DNA of 64,000 nucleotides from NCBI RefSeq assembly GCF_018905915.1, contig NZ_CP064782.1:1302001-1366000 (forward strand), in the 5' to 3' direction. Made by a program: the position numbers and the translations under genes. The first letter of the stretch is position 1, and the number at the start of each line of letters is the position of its first letter. The notes below the pieces were generated by a model. It ran no database searches and was not told the origin of the DNA. It saw nothing but the letters and a program-made list of their open reading frames with translations. Of the stretch, positions 38,078-50,736 are shown one piece after another. The DNA comes from Azospira inquinata. GTDB lineage: Bacteria; Pseudomonadota; Gammaproteobacteria; Burkholderiales; Rhodocyclaceae.

Positions 38078-38482
38078 TTACCCCTTGGTCTGGTTGCAGG
38101 TACCGGTGGGAGCGGCTTCCCGCTTCATGAAGGTCACTACGCCCACCCCGGGAGCACCGCCAGAAGTGGCGCCACAGCCGCAAACATGGGGGGCCGCCGG
38201 ATTGTCGAAAACCAGTCCGCCGACGGTGGCGCTTTCCCGAAAATCAATGGTGCAGCCGGTGAGCAGGTTGCAGGATTCCGGGGTGAGAAAAAGCAGGGCG
38301 CCGTTTTGCTCGATGATGGTGTCCCCGGCCTGGGGCTGCTCTTCCACGGTAAAGGAAGAATCCAGGCCGGAACAGCCGCCGGGCTTCACCGTAAGGCGAA
38401 AGCCGGCGGCGGCGGAGCCTTCACCGAAACGCACCATCCGGCGCATGTATTTGGCCGCACGGGGTGTGATGGTTACGCACAT
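38078..38482 (-). CDS. Nif-type iron-sulfur assembly protein (IscA/HesB family)
   Basis: This 134-residue A-type scaffold or carrier has FRLTVKPGGCSGLDSSFTVEEQP and the paired cysteines HVCGCG, giving the C-...-C-x-C pattern. A 30-residue tail with an extra Cys (GTCNQTKG) follows. It probably supplies [Fe-S] units to NifB or NifH. It lies between fdxN and nifZ. Confidence 0.9.
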   Translation of the reverse strand: MCVTITPRAAKYMRRMVRFGEGSAAAGFRLTVKPGGCSGLDSSFTVEEQPQAGDTIIEQNGALLFLTPESCNLLTGCTIDFRESATVGGLVFDNPAAPHVCGCGATSGGAPGVGVVTFMKREAAPTGTCNQTKG

Positions 38483-38503
38483 GGCTCGCTCCTAGAAAAG
38501 GGC

Positions 38504-38719
38504 TTAGGCTTGGTAACGGGGCACGCTCTTGTCCACCACAATGCAGTCCGCCGGGCAGGCGGCCAGACATTGGGGATCGTCGTAGTGGCCGATGCACTCG
38601 GTGCACTTGTCGGCTTTGATGGCGAACAGGCCGTTCTTTTCGTAGATGGCGTCGTTCGGGCATTCGGATTCGCAGGCGGCACACGCGGTGCAAGCGGAAG
38701 CGTTGATTTTGTAGGCCAT
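38504..38719 (-). CDS. fdxN: Ferredoxin FdxN (2[4Fe-4S], nifB-associated)
   Basis: This 71-residue ferredoxin has CTACAACESECP and a second motif with an eight-residue insertion, CTECIGHYDDPQCLAACP, the Allochromatium-type arrangement. FdxN commonly follows nifB and supports NifB-co synthesis by supplying electrons. The ATG at 38719 follows a GGAGAT site and lies 34 bp after nifB. Confidence 0.94.
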   Translation of the reverse strand: MAYKINASACTACAACESECPNDAIYEKNGLFAIKADKCTECIGHYDDPQCLAACPADCIVVDKSVPRYQA

Positions 38720-38753
38720 GATGATCTCCTGTCGTTGGCTGACGTTGTAAGAA

Positions 38754-40265
38754 TTAGGCGGCTTGGCGTCCCTTATCCCCGGCCTTGGCCGCCAGATGGC
38801 GTTGGAACCAGGCGAGAATGGACGCTTCGATGTATTCGTGGGCGAAGTCCTGGACCGGCTCAATGCCCGCTTCTTCCAGCTCTTTCATGGGGCAATGGCC
38901 GATCTTGGCCACCAGTACGGCGGCGCAATCCTTGAGGGAATCCAGAATGGAAGGCATGGCTTCCTCTTCCTCGTAGCCCCCGGCACAGTAGTGGTCCACC
39001 TTGCGGTGGCCGATGAAGCGCACCCCGGCGGCGGAAGCTTCATAAATCTGGAATTCGCTGGCGTGGCCAAAGTGCTGGTTGATGCGCCCGCCCCCCTTGG
39101 TAGCCACGGCCACCAGAGCCCGGGCATCGCCCACCACGGCCTGAAGTTGTTGGCGAGCTTCCGCTGCCTGCTGATCGGCCCTTTCTTTTTCCACGTAGGC
39201 CCGATAAGCCTCCCGGGCGGCCGGATCGTACTGCACGGTACGGGTTTCCAGCTTGTCCGTGGTGAATTCCTGGCTCCGGTCTTCCCCCAGCATCCCCACG
39301 GCGTCGGCCCGGCACTGGCGGCAGTGGCGCATGAGGCGCATATCCCCTTCCAGAGAATCCTGAAGGGCCTGCAATTCCTGGGGCGTGGGGCCCCGCTGGC
39401 CGTTCAGGCCGTAATAGGTGCCATGGGCCGGGTCGGAAATGAGGGGCATGATGTTGTGCAGGAAAGCCCCCTTGGACTTCACCACCCGGTTCACCTCTTT
39501 CAGGTGCTCATCATTGATGCCGGGGATGAGGACCGAATTCACCTTCACCAAGATGTCCGCTTTTACCAGCATTTCCAGGCCCAGCATTTGCCGTTCGTGG
39601 AGGATGCGGGCCGCTTCCACGCCGTGGTAGCGCTTGTGGTTGTAGAAAATCCAGGGGTAAATCTTGGCGCCCACTTCCGGGTCCACCATGTTGATGGTGA
39701 TGGTGACGTGATCCACGTTAAAGCGCTTGATGGTTTCCACGTAGTCCGGCAGGGCCAGGCCGTTGGTGGAAAGACAGAGCTTGATGTCCGGCGCCGTGGC
39801 CTGGATCAGCTCAAAGGTGCGGAAGGTCTTGGCCGGATTAGCCAGGGCATCCCCCGGGCCGGCAATGCCCACCACGGAGAGCTGGGGAATTTCGGCGGCC
39901 ACGGCCAACACCTTTTTCGCGGCCTGGTCCGGCGTCAGCTTTTCGCTGACCACCCCGGGGCGGCTTTCATTGGAACAGTCGTATTTCCGGTTGCAGTAGT
40001 GGCATTGAATGTTGCAGGCCGGGGCCACCGCTACGTGCATACGAGCGTAATGGTGATGGGCCTCCGTGCTGTAGCAGGGGTGGTCCTTGATCTTGGCCCA
40101 GATATGCTCGGGGAGCGTCCCGGCACCTTCCTGGGAGCCACAGCTTCCGGAGCTGCATCCCCCGCTGGTGGCGGGGCTGCTGGCGGCGATGGGAATCACC
40201 CGCATCGGGCGGGCCCCGGGTTCTGCTTCCAGACGGTTTTCCGGCATGGTCGGCTCCATAAACAT
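38754..40265 (-). CDS. nifB: FeMo-co core synthase NifB (radical SAM)
   Basis: This 503-residue enzyme makes NifB-co from [4Fe-4S] clusters using S-adenosylmethionine. The radical-SAM cysteines are in [16 protein letters not shown], and further cluster cysteines lie in CSSGSCGS (N-terminus) and [17 protein letters not shown]-terminal NifX-like domain ([26 protein letters not shown]... to ...[17 protein letters not shown]) is present. Three in-frame ATGs occur within the first seven codons; the exact start is uncertain. It heads nifB-fdxN-iscA-nifZ-SIR2-unknown. Confidence 0.96.
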   Translation of the reverse strand: MFMEPTMPENRLEAEPGARPMRVIPIAASSPATSGGCSSGSCGSQEGAGTLPEHIWAKIKDHPCYSTEAHHHYARMHVAVAPACNIQCHYCNRKYDCSNESRPGVVSEKLTPDQAAKKVLAVAAEIPQLSVVGIAGPGDALANPAKTFRTFELIQATAPDIKLCLSTNGLALPDYVETIKRFNVDHVTITINMVDPEVGAKIYPWIFYNHKRYHGVEAARILHERQMLGLEMLVKADILVKVNSVLIPGINDEHLKEVNRVVKSKGAFLHNIMPLISDPAHGTYYGLNGQRGPTPQELQALQDSLEGDMRLMRHCRQCRADAVGMLGEDRSQEFTTDKLETRTVQYDPAAREAYRAYVEKERADQQAAEARQQLQAVVGDARALVAVATKGGGRINQHFGHASEFQIYEASAAGVRFIGHRKVDHYCAGGYEEEEAMPSILDSLKDCAAVLVAKIGHCPMKELEEAGIEPVQDFAHEYIEASILAWFQRHLAAKAGDKGRQAA

Positions 40266-40297
40266 GCCACGCCACTGCGCGGCTTGCTTTCCTTAGA

Positions 40298-40312
40298 GCA
40301 ACCCATGTGCCA
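40298..40312 (-). promoter_or_regulatory. Sigma-54 promoter of nifB operon
   Basis: Minus strand TGGCACA-TGGG-TTGC matches the -24/-12 consensus, 33 bp before the nifB ATG. Confidence 0.85.
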
Positions 40313-40402
40313 GGGCCAATTTTCTCTTGTTAATTCCTTATTTATCAATGAATTGACGAGCGCTTCCCGGCGGATTCCCCTGTGTCGTGCTTACGACGTC
40401 CC

Positions 40403-40418
40403 TGTATCGAAGCTGACA
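40403..40418. promoter_or_regulatory. Shared NifA activator site, nifB / nifO promoters
   Basis: TGT-ATCGAAGCTG-ACA fits TGT-N10-ACA. It lies about 91 bp from the nifB -24 element and about 80 bp from the divergent -24 element at 40498, so one site can serve both. A second near-match (TGT-N10-ACG) lies at 40383-40398. Confidence 0.75.
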
Positions 40419-40497
40419 AAGGCCCGGCCGCCCCCCGCTTTTCAAGGAAAGGCCGGAAATGGCCGTCCTTCCTGGCTTTTAAGCCAATTGGCCGGAT

Positions 40498-40512
40498 TGG
40501 CACAATTCTCGC
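40498..40512 (+). promoter_or_regulatory. Sigma-54 promoter of unknown-nifO operon
   Basis: TGGCACA-ATTC-TCGC has correct GG/GC spacing with one mismatch at -12 (TCGC for TTGC). It is 45 bp before the ATG at 40557. Confidence 0.75.
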
Positions 40513-40556
40513 AAATGGGGAACAGAAACGTTCCTTTTTCTTTCTACGAGGCCATC

Positions 40557-41120
40557 ATGACCCAACTCTTTACCGCACTGGCAGGCAAGCTGTTGTCCCC
40601 CACCTTCAACGGTCCCACCGGCAAGTCCAATCGCTTCGGCTTCCGGGGCGAGCTGGGCTTGAAATTCCCGGAAAGCATGGCCGGGGAAGCCCGTCCTCCC
40701 CTGGTTAAGGCCGACCAGGTGATCTTGGCCGCCGAGGGCGATAAGCTGGTATTTTTCGCGGCCCACGTGGATTCCCTGGCCGAGCTGGACCTGATCATGG
40801 ACACCCTGGGGGACGGCCTCAACTCGGAGGGAAAGTACTTCCTCTTTGCTGGTAACGTGGATTTCTCCAAGAAGTACAAGGTGGAGGTCAAGGGCATCCC
40901 CTGGCATGTGCTGCCCCTGGACGAAGCCACGGTGTGGAATGAAACCCTGGATCTGCTCTACCTGGAACGGAGCGACCTGAAGCGCCTGTCCCCGGAAGCC
41001 AAGGTGGATGCGGTGGTGGATGCTGCCCTGGCCTATAACGGCAAGCTGCCCGAAATCCCCTACAGCCAAGCCCTGGCGGAAATGGGGCCGGTGAAGGTGG
41101 CGGAAAACCGTCCGGTTTAA
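40557..41120 (+). CDS. Unrecognised nif-regulated protein, 187 aa
   Basis: I do not recognise this family. The product is soluble and of mixed alpha/beta character (QVILAAEGDKLVFFAAHVDSLAELDLIMDTLGD, YFLFAGNVDFSKKYKVEVKGIPWHVLPLDEATVW), with no cysteines and no signal peptide. It has a sigma-54 promoter, shares a NifA site with nifB, and is followed 24 bp later by nifO. That makes a nitrogen-fixation role very likely, for instance with NifO in molybdenum partitioning or in nitrogenase maintenance, but this is inference. Confidence 0.8.
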   Translation: MTQLFTALAGKLLSPTFNGPTGKSNRFGFRGELGLKFPESMAGEARPPLVKADQVILAAEGDKLVFFAAHVDSLAELDLIMDTLGDGLNSEGKYFLFAGNVDFSKKYKVEVKGIPWHVLPLDEATVWNETLDLLYLERSDLKRLSPEAKVDAVVDAALAYNGKLPEIPYSQALAEMGPVKVAENRPV

Positions 41121-41144
41121 ATCACTCGTTAAGGAGAACGGGCC

Positions 41145-41573
41145 ATGGCCCTGGTGGTGTTTTACGAAAAACCCGGTTGCGGCGGCAATGCGCGACAAAA
41201 AGCCCTGCTCACCGCAGCCGGCCACCAACTGGAGGTGCGCAACCTGCTCACCCATCCCTGGACGGCGGCCACCTTGCGGCCCTTCTTCGGCACCAAGCCG
41301 GTTAAGGACTGGTTTAATCTTTCCTCGCCCAAGGTGAAAAGCGGGGAAATCGATCCGGCCAGCTTTTCTCCGGAGGAAGCCCTGGCCCTGATGGTACGGG
41401 AGCCTCTGCTCGTCCGCCGTCCCCTGATGCAGGTGGGGGAGGAGCGGCGCAGCGGCTTCGATGGTGCAGAGGTAGCCGCCTGGGTCGGTCTTGGTGACCA
41501 GGCGGTGCCGGAAGATATCGCCAGCTGTATGAAGGGCCACGCCCATACCCCGTGTCCTGAGCCTGAACCCTAA
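41145..41573 (+). CDS. nifO: NifO, ArsC/Spx-like nitrogenase-associated protein
   Basis: This 142-residue thioredoxin-fold protein of the ArsC/Spx class begins VVFYEKPGCGGNARQKALLTAAGHQLEVRNLL, with a single Cys in the active-site loop. RPFFGTKPVKDWFNLSSPKVKSGEID and PLLVRRPLMQVGEERRSGFD follow the family pattern. NifO has been linked to directing molybdenum toward nitrogenase or nitrate reductase. An AAGGAGA ribosome-binding site precedes the ATG. Confidence 0.9.
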   Translation: MALVVFYEKPGCGGNARQKALLTAAGHQLEVRNLLTHPWTAATLRPFFGTKPVKDWFNLSSPKVKSGEIDPASFSPEEALALMVREPLLVRRPLMQVGEERRSGFDGAEVAAWVGLGDQAVPEDIASCMKGHAHTPCPEPEP

Positions 41574-41620
41574 AGGACTGCTCTTCCGACCATGCCTAGT
41601 CGGGTTAGAGGTTGGTCTAC

Positions 41621-41656
41621 GAGAAAAGGGGGCGCCGGAAAGCGCCCCCTTTTTCT
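41621..41656. terminator. Bidirectional terminator between nifO and nifA
   Basis: AAAGGGGGCGC (41625-41635) pairs with GCGCCCCCTTT (41642-41652) around a six-base loop, with A and T runs at the ends. It can stop nifO and nifA transcripts from both sides. Confidence 0.85.
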
Positions 41657-41663
41657 ATGGGGC

Positions 41664-43355
41664 TTATAGCCGCTTAACCTCGATGTTGTACTTCTTCAGG
41701 GCATAGCCAATCTGACGGGGCGTGAGATTGAGCATTCGGGCCGCTTTAGCCTGGACCCAGCCACACTTTTCCATGGCATCCACAATCCGGTCCCGCTCAC
41801 TCATGAACAGGGGATTGTTTTCCCCTTCCAGCACTTCCAGATCCCCGTCTGCCGCTTCCCCTTCCCCCGCCACCGGCGGCATCCCCATGGGAGGTGGGCT
41901 GGGCATGGTGGGGAAAGAAGGAGCCCCGGCGGGCCCACCATGGCTCATATCGATAATGGGATGGCAGGCCCGGGTGGAGGCGGATTCCAGGAGCACGGAG
42001 GAAAAGCACTGTCCCTTCTGGCAGCGCATATCCACTTCCCGGATTACCGCTCCCCGGGTCATGGTGGCGGCCCGCTCCACACAGTTTTCCAGTTCCCGTA
42101 CATTTCCCGGCCAATTGCACTGGAGCAGAATTTCCAGGGCCCCCGGGCTCATGGCCAGCTTGCGCCCATTTTCCCGATTGAAGCGGGTCAGGAAAAAATC
42201 CACCAGTAGGGGGATATCTTCCTTCCGTTCCCGTAAGGCCGGTAAAAATATGGCCACCACGTTCAGGCGAAAATAAAGGTCGGCCCGGAAGTCCCCCTTC
42301 TGAACCATTTCCTCCAAGTTCCGGTTGGTCGCGGCCACCAGACGGAAATTGGCTTTCAGGGTCTTGTTACCCCCGACCCGCTCAAATTCGTGTTCCTGCA
42401 ACACCCGGAGTAGTTTGGCTTGGAAGGAGGGGGAAACGTCGCCGATTTCGTCGAGAAACAGGCTGCCCCCGTCCGCCATTTCAAAGCGGCCCTTGCGCTC
42501 CGAAGTGGCACCGGTAAAGGCACCCTTTTCGTGACCAAACAGCTCGGATTCCAGCAGAGTTTCCGGCAGAGCCGCACAGTTCACCTTGATGAACGGACCT
42601 TTGGCCCGGGGTGACAGGTAATGGATGGCATGGGCAATGGCCTCTTTCCCTGTCCCCGACTCTCCCCGCAACAGGATGGTGGAGTTGCCTGGGGCCGCCT
42701 GATGCACGTCGGCAAACACTTCCTTCATGCGCCGGGAACGGCCAATGACGTTTTCCACATCATAGTTGGACTGAAGCTGCTTCTGGAGCCGATGGGTATC
42801 CAGAATGAGCTGTTCCCGCTCCGCCGCAATCGCCCGGTGCAGCTTTAGGGTTTGGCTCATCAACCCCGCCACCAGGGTCAGCAGGCGCACATCCCGGTCA
42901 AAGCCAATGGGCCCCTGGGTATCCGGAGGACGATCTACGCTGAGGATGCCGATAATTTCCCGGTTATCCTTGATGGGCACAGCAATGAGGGCCACTCCCA
43001 CACAGCGGCTCAAATCCCGGCCGGTGCGATTGACGAAGAGGGAATCCCGAGTGATGTCCGGCACCACCATGGGGGAACCGGTACGGATAATCTGACCGGC
43101 CACCCCGGTCTCCGTATCCAGCACAATGTCCTCATCCTCGGCGAAGGGGACCCCGGCCGCACCAACCACGTGCAACTTGCCCTCTTCTTGCACCAAGCTA
43201 ACCACCCCGTGCTGCATCCCCAGGTGGGTCAGCATCACATTGAGGGTTTCCCGCACCGCCCGCTGGAAATCCAGGGAGGCAGTCAGGATTTTGCTGATCT
43301 CATAGATGGTTACCAGCTCGAGATCCGCACTGCGATCGGCCAATTCGGTTGCCAT
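41664..43355 (-). CDS. nifA: Nif-specific sigma-54 activator NifA
   Basis: This 563-residue enhancer-binding protein activates the nif promoters in the window. Domains in order: GAF (about 20-165), AAA+ with Walker A GESGTGKEAIAHAIH, the GAFTGA loop and SLFLDEIGD, a linker, and a C-terminal Fis-type helix-turn-helix (DAMEKCGWVQAKAARMLNLTPRQIGYALKKY). Four cysteines spaced C-x11-C-x19-C-x4-C cross the AAA+ end and linker (ending RCQKGQC), the signature of oxygen-sensitive NifA. ATG 43355 has AGGAG upstream; the 84-codon upstream extension is unsupported. No nifL is adjacent. Confidence 0.96.
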   Translation of the reverse strand: MATELADRSADLELVTIYEISKILTASLDFQRAVRETLNVMLTHLGMQHGVVSLVQEEGKLHVVGAAGVPFAEDEDIVLDTETGVAGQIIRTGSPMVVPDITRDSLFVNRTGRDLSRCVGVALIAVPIKDNREIIGILSVDRPPDTQGPIGFDRDVRLLTLVAGLMSQTLKLHRAIAAEREQLILDTHRLQKQLQSNYDVENVIGRSRRMKEVFADVHQAAPGNSTILLRGESGTGKEAIAHAIHYLSPRAKGPFIKVNCAALPETLLESELFGHEKGAFTGATSERKGRFEMADGGSLFLDEIGDVSPSFQAKLLRVLQEHEFERVGGNKTLKANFRLVAATNRNLEEMVQKGDFRADLYFRLNVVAIFLPALRERKEDIPLLVDFFLTRFNRENGRKLAMSPGALEILLQCNWPGNVRELENCVERAATMTRGAVIREVDMRCQKGQCFSSVLLESASTRACHPIIDMSHGGPAGAPSFPTMPSPPPMGMPPVAGEGEAADGDLEVLEGENNPLFMSERDRIVDAMEKCGWVQAKAARMLNLTPRQIGYALKKYNIEVKRL

Positions 43356-43423
43356 TTGCTTGCTCCTGGAGCGCTGCGATAACTTACCCGCACCGATTTC
43401 TTGTTTTAGTTGGCTATAGAGAG

Positions 43424-43438
43424 GCAAGAACCACACCA
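43424..43438 (-). promoter_or_regulatory. Possible sigma-54 promoter of nifA
   Basis: Minus strand TGGTGTG-GTTC-TTGC has the GG and GC bases at correct spacing and lies 69 bp before the nifA ATG. No TGT-N10-ACA site was found just upstream, so the activator is uncertain. Confidence 0.6.
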
Positions 43439-43440
43439 AT

Positions 43441-43469
43441 CCAGGGTATTTATCCCTGGTATTAGGGAT
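43441..43469. promoter_or_regulatory. Overlapping inverted repeats upstream of nifA
   Basis: CCAGGG-N7-CCCTGG (43441-43459) overlaps ATCCCT-N6-AGGGAT (43452-43469). They abut the -24 element and look like an operator for an unidentified regulator. Confidence 0.4.
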
Positions 43470-43624
43470 TTTTATCCAATAACGCCCTTTAAGCCGGATG
43501 GAACAGGGGTATCCAGTTGAGCAAGCAGATAACGGAGGGGGGGGGGTGGCAGCGGGGAGCGTGACGGCGAAGGCAGCGCGGAGCACGGCGAAGAAAGCGT
43601 AAGCCAAGGAATAGGAAGAAATAG

Positions 43625-43650
43625 AACCCGGCGGAAGCCGGGTTTTTTTA
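43625..43650. terminator. Terminator-like hairpin downstream of rrn
   Basis: AACCCGGC-GGAA-GCCGGGTT is followed by TTTTTTA on the plus strand and by a weaker T-rich tail on the minus strand. It may be a second stop for the rRNA operon. Confidence 0.5.
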
Positions 43651-43838
43651 TGGGGGAGGCTGGGGGAGCAAGTAGGAAGGAGGCACAGGCTACGGAGAGA
43701 AGGGAAGGCTAGAGAGGGGGAAGCGGGGAGTTTTCCCCACCGGAGGCCGGGAGCCCGCAGACGATATGCCTAGGCAGCAAGGAAACAAGGAGAGGGAGGA
43801 AGGTAAAGCGAGGAGAAACGAGTAGGGGAGATACAAAA

Positions 43839-43876
43839 GTAAAAGCCCCCGCCAAGAGAATGGCAGGGGCTTTTGA
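43839..43876 (-). terminator. rRNA operon terminator
   Basis: On the minus strand AAAAGCCCCTGCCA pairs with a TTGGCGGGGGCTTTT arm, directly after the 5S gene. Confidence 0.8.
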
Positions 43877-43882
43877 GGAGGA

Positions 43883-43997
43883 GCCTGGCGGTGACCTACT
43901 TTCGCACAAGAGATATGCACTATCATCGGCGCAACTCCGTTTCACGGTCCTGTTCGGGATGGGAAGGGGTGGGTCCGGAGCGCTATGGCCGCCAAGC
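43883..43997 (-). rRNA. rrf: 5S ribosomal RNA
   Basis: The minus strand reads GCTTGGCGGCCATAGCGC at the 5' end and ends GGTCACCGCCAGGC, with the conserved CCCATCCCGAACAG-type loop inside. About 115 nt. Confidence 0.93.
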
Positions 43998-44068
43998 GTA
44001 ACTTGTCCGTGCTCCGCTGGGCGGGGCACGCAAAAAGGAGAAAGAGTTGTGATTGCAGCTGAGTTGCT

Positions 44069-44085
44069 ACTTAAAGTTATAGGAT

Positions 44086-44090
<5 letters not shown>
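44069..44090. repeat. 23S processing-stem arm (left)
   Basis: These 22 bases are the exact reverse complement of 46958-46979. The two arms flank 23S rRNA and should pair in the precursor as the RNase III processing stem. Confidence 0.85.
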
Positions 44091-46957
<2,867 letters not shown>

Positions 46958-46964
<7 letters not shown>

Positions 46965-46979
46965 CCTATAACTTTAAGT
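46958..46979. repeat. 23S processing-stem arm (right)
   Basis: Exact complement of 44069-44090; see that entry. Confidence 0.85.
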
Positions 46980-47090
46980 CCTCCGAAGAGGCGTTATAGG
47001 CAACTCAGTTTGTGCGTATCGTGCTAGCTGTAACACGATACGATGCAATCACAACTTGTATCTGGTCTTCGGTTGTCGGCAACCAGATAC

Positions 47091-47115
47091 ATCTTTCTCC
47101 AATTTGTTAAAGAAC
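47091..47115 (-). promoter_or_regulatory. boxA-like antitermination element in 16S-23S spacer
   Basis: The minus strand contains TTCTTTAACAAATTGG, which resembles the rrn boxA used by Nus factors. A similar GTTCTTTAAAAAG lies in the 16S leader near 49150-49162. Confidence 0.55.
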
Positions 47116-47183
47116 GAACAGCATTTAAGCTTTCTGACCAAGGGTCAGAGATAAGAGCACTGCGTGCGCTTATCTCTAAGTCC

Positions 47184-47259
47184 TGGTGGAGGCAGACGGG
47201 ATCGAACCGACGACCCCCTGCTTGCAAAGCAGGTGCTCTCCCAGCTGAGCTATGCCCCC
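47184..47259 (-). tRNA. tRNA-Ala (anticodon UGC)
   Basis: A 76-nt cloverleaf with encoded CCA; the anticodon loop reads TTTGCAA on the minus strand. It lies in the 16S-23S spacer. Confidence 0.95.
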
Positions 47260-47266
47260 GATAAGT

Positions 47267-47343
47267 TGGTGGGTCAGGTTGGAATCGAACCAACGACCCC
47301 CGCCTTATCAAGACGGTGCTCTAACCGACTGAGCTACTGACCC
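47267..47343 (-). tRNA. tRNA-Ile (anticodon GAU)
   Basis: A 77-nt cloverleaf with encoded CCA and anticodon loop TTGATAA on the minus strand. The anticodon stem contains one G-U pair (CCGTC with GGCGG). Confidence 0.95.
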
Positions 47344-47471
47344 TGTTTGTCGGGGCCAGCGGCAAGACCAGGAGCCAGCACCTTTCGGTTACTCCTCACT
47401 CCTTGCTTCTTACCCCTTGCTGCTCTTTATTGACAACCGATAGGTTGTGGATACTTGGCGGATGCTTTCTC

Positions 47472-49015
<1,544 letters not shown>

Positions 49016-49220
49016 ATCTCTGCTTAAAACTCGCTTGACGGATGTGAATTCAAGTTTCCTTGAACTACATCTGTGTAAGCGCTCAATCTTTTGCCTGACT
49101 TACGTCAGTACATCCAACCAAGCACCCACACCTATCGGTTGTCTTCTTTTTAAAGAACTCTCTGCAAATTCAACTACTTACCGCTCTTTTGCAGCGCTGC
49201 CGTAGCAACGAAAGATGCGC

Positions 49221-49249
49221 ATTTTAGAGAAAACTCAGAAGCTCGTCAA
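49221..49249 (-). promoter_or_regulatory. rRNA operon sigma-70 promoter
   Basis: Minus strand TTGACG (49244-49249), 17-base spacer, TAAAAT (49221-49226), followed by a GC-rich discriminator TGCGC. An A-rich tract immediately upstream of -35 suggests an UP element. Confidence 0.75.
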
Positions 49250-49947
49250 CTCTTTTTTGCAGCACCCGGAAAACTTTCTTTCCGCCTGTCGCGCTTTTCC
49301 AACGAATTCCCGGTCGCTTCCGCTTCCTTCACTTCCGCCGTCAGTCACAACAGGCCGCGCATTCTATACGTTCCCCAATTACCGTCAACCCCTAGGGAAC
49401 GCCGGAAAACGCCTTTTAACACGGTTCTGCAGCCGAAACCTATAACAAACAGTCAGTTAGGATTTGTGGAAAAATCCAACTCTTTTTCATAAATCCAGGA
49501 TATTTGGCAAATAAGGCTATTCTTTTGACCAATAACGCTGCATCCGGGGCCTGGCATCGGATCACTCTACCTAATGGTGACCGCTAGGCAGCACCATGTT
49601 GTCCGCCCCACCTGCCGCTGTTTATGCCTCACTCCCCCAAGGTAGGCCAAGAGAGAGCTACTAGTACCAACACTTAACGTAGCGCGCAGAGACATCCCCA
49701 GGGGATGTCGACCGATAAGTAGCTTACTCAATTGGCGCCGGCGCCCGCCCGCTAACACCCAACCGCATCAGTACGCTCTTTATCTAGAGCGATGGCCCAG
49801 CCCGCCTTCTCTATTGGGCTTCTATATGAATCCCACCAAGTACAACAGCTGACAGCGCCGAAGGACGGAAACAGGCGTACGCCCAACACACGTCGTTAAT
49901 AGCCAGACAATAGAAAGGGGGAAAAACGAAGAAGAACCACTGGAAAA

Positions 49948-49979
49948 GAAAAAAGCCCTGATTTCTCAGAGCTTTTTTC
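49948..49979 (-). terminator. Terminator of tRNA-Arg
   Basis: Minus strand AAAAAAGCTCTGA-GAAA-TCAGGGCTTTTTT, directly downstream of the tRNA gene. Confidence 0.85.
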
Positions 49980-49987
49980 TTCGAATT

Positions 49988-50064
49988 TGGTGCGCTCGGC
50001 GCGATTCGAACGCGCGACCCCTGCCTTCGGAGGGCAGTACTCTATCCAGCTGAGCTACGAGCGC
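49988..50064 (-). tRNA. tRNA-Arg (anticodon CCG)
   Basis: A 77-nt cloverleaf: acceptor stem GCGCTCG with CGAGCGC, anticodon loop CTCCGAA between CTGCC and GGCAG, and encoded CCA. Confidence 0.95.
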
Positions 50065-50187
50065 CTTGGGAAGAGAGGCGAGAGGATAACGGTTTTTCCG
50101 CTCCACGTCTACGGCCCGTCTTTTAGGCACTGGGTGAATCCAATATAATGTGGCGATTTGTCACTTTTCATCTATAAAGGAATAGCC

Positions 50188-50634
50188 ATGTCCCAGCAGC
50201 AGGATTCTTCCAGCAGTTCCATCTTGTTATGGACGATTGTGGGCGCCGTCGTCCTCATGCTTATTGCCGTACCTTTCGCCTACCTGGGCAAGGGCAACGG
50301 CTCCAGCAACAATGACGACGCGGAAACCCGGATCGCCCCCGTAGCCCAGGTGGAAATTCAATCTGGCGGCGCTGATGCGGACAGTGGCAAACCCAAGGAC
50401 GGTCAAACCGTGGTGCAAACCGTGTGCAGCGCCTGCCACGGCAGTGGGGCCCTGGGTTCCCCCAAGATCGGTGACAAGGCGGCCTGGGGTCCCCGTATCG
50501 CCCAAGGCAAGGAAGCCCTCTATCACAGCGCTCTGAACGGCAAGAACTCCATGCCCGCCCGGGGCGGTTCCGCCACCCTGACGGATGATGAAGTGAAGGG
50601 CGCGGTGGATTACCTGATCAGCCAAGCCAAATAA
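50188..50634 (+). CDS. Cytochrome c5-like membrane-anchored c-type cytochrome
   Basis: This 148-residue protein has an N-terminal membrane anchor (ILLWTIVGAVVLMLIAVPFAYLG) and a periplasmic haem domain with VCSACHGSGALGSPK and a distal Met in NSMPARGG. It should pass electrons in the respiratory chain. ATG 50188 has AAAGGAAT upstream; the frame is open from 50158. It is a single gene ending in a strong terminator. Confidence 0.9.
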   Translation: MSQQQDSSSSSILLWTIVGAVVLMLIAVPFAYLGKGNGSSNNDDAETRIAPVAQVEIQSGGADADSGKPKDGQTVVQTVCSACHGSGALGSPKIGDKAAWGPRIAQGKEALYHSALNGKNSMPARGGSATLTDDEVKGAVDYLISQAK

Positions 50635-50662
50635 TTCGGTTTTCAGGCCTGGCGCCTGACCC

Positions 50663-50695
50663 CAAAAAAAAGGGCACCGCAAGGTGCCCTTTTTG
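50663..50695. terminator. Bidirectional terminator
   Basis: AAAAAAAAGGGCACC-GCAA-GGTGCCCTTTTT lies between two convergent genes. Confidence 0.85.
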
Positions 50696-50736
50696 CTATC
50701 CGTGTGATCCGGCTTACCGCCCTAGGCGGTCCGCCC

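Larger units (their letters stand above)
43356..43838. other. nifA upstream region and rrn downstream spacer
   Basis: About 480 bases without a gene. It holds a -24/-12-like element and overlapping inverted repeats before nifA, a strong hairpin with a T-run at about 43625-43650, and two purine-rich stretches (43521-43620 and 43660-43840) of no clear function. Confidence 0.5.
49016..49987. other. rRNA leader, promoter and upstream spacer
   Basis: No protein gene is seen in this 970-base stretch. The part to about 49214 is the transcribed leader. The AT-rich part at 49440-49540 may hold UP/Fis activation sites. The part at 49560-49930 contains a perfect palindrome, GACATCCCC-A-GGGGATGTC (49691-49709), of unknown meaning. 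Confidence 0.5.

Noticed and set aside
40383..40398. Second NifA-like site TGT-N10-ACG
   Set aside because: One mismatch in the conserved ACA; kept only as a possible helper to the exact site at 40403.
38763..40556. A 785-codon plus-strand frame whose last part is the real gene at 40557
   Set aside because: The upstream 598 codons are antisense to nifB; the real start is the ATG after the sigma-54 promoter.
43521..43840. Purine-rich stretches after nifA as possible repeats or an insertion
   Set aside because: No consistent repeat unit, target-site duplication or transposase was found.
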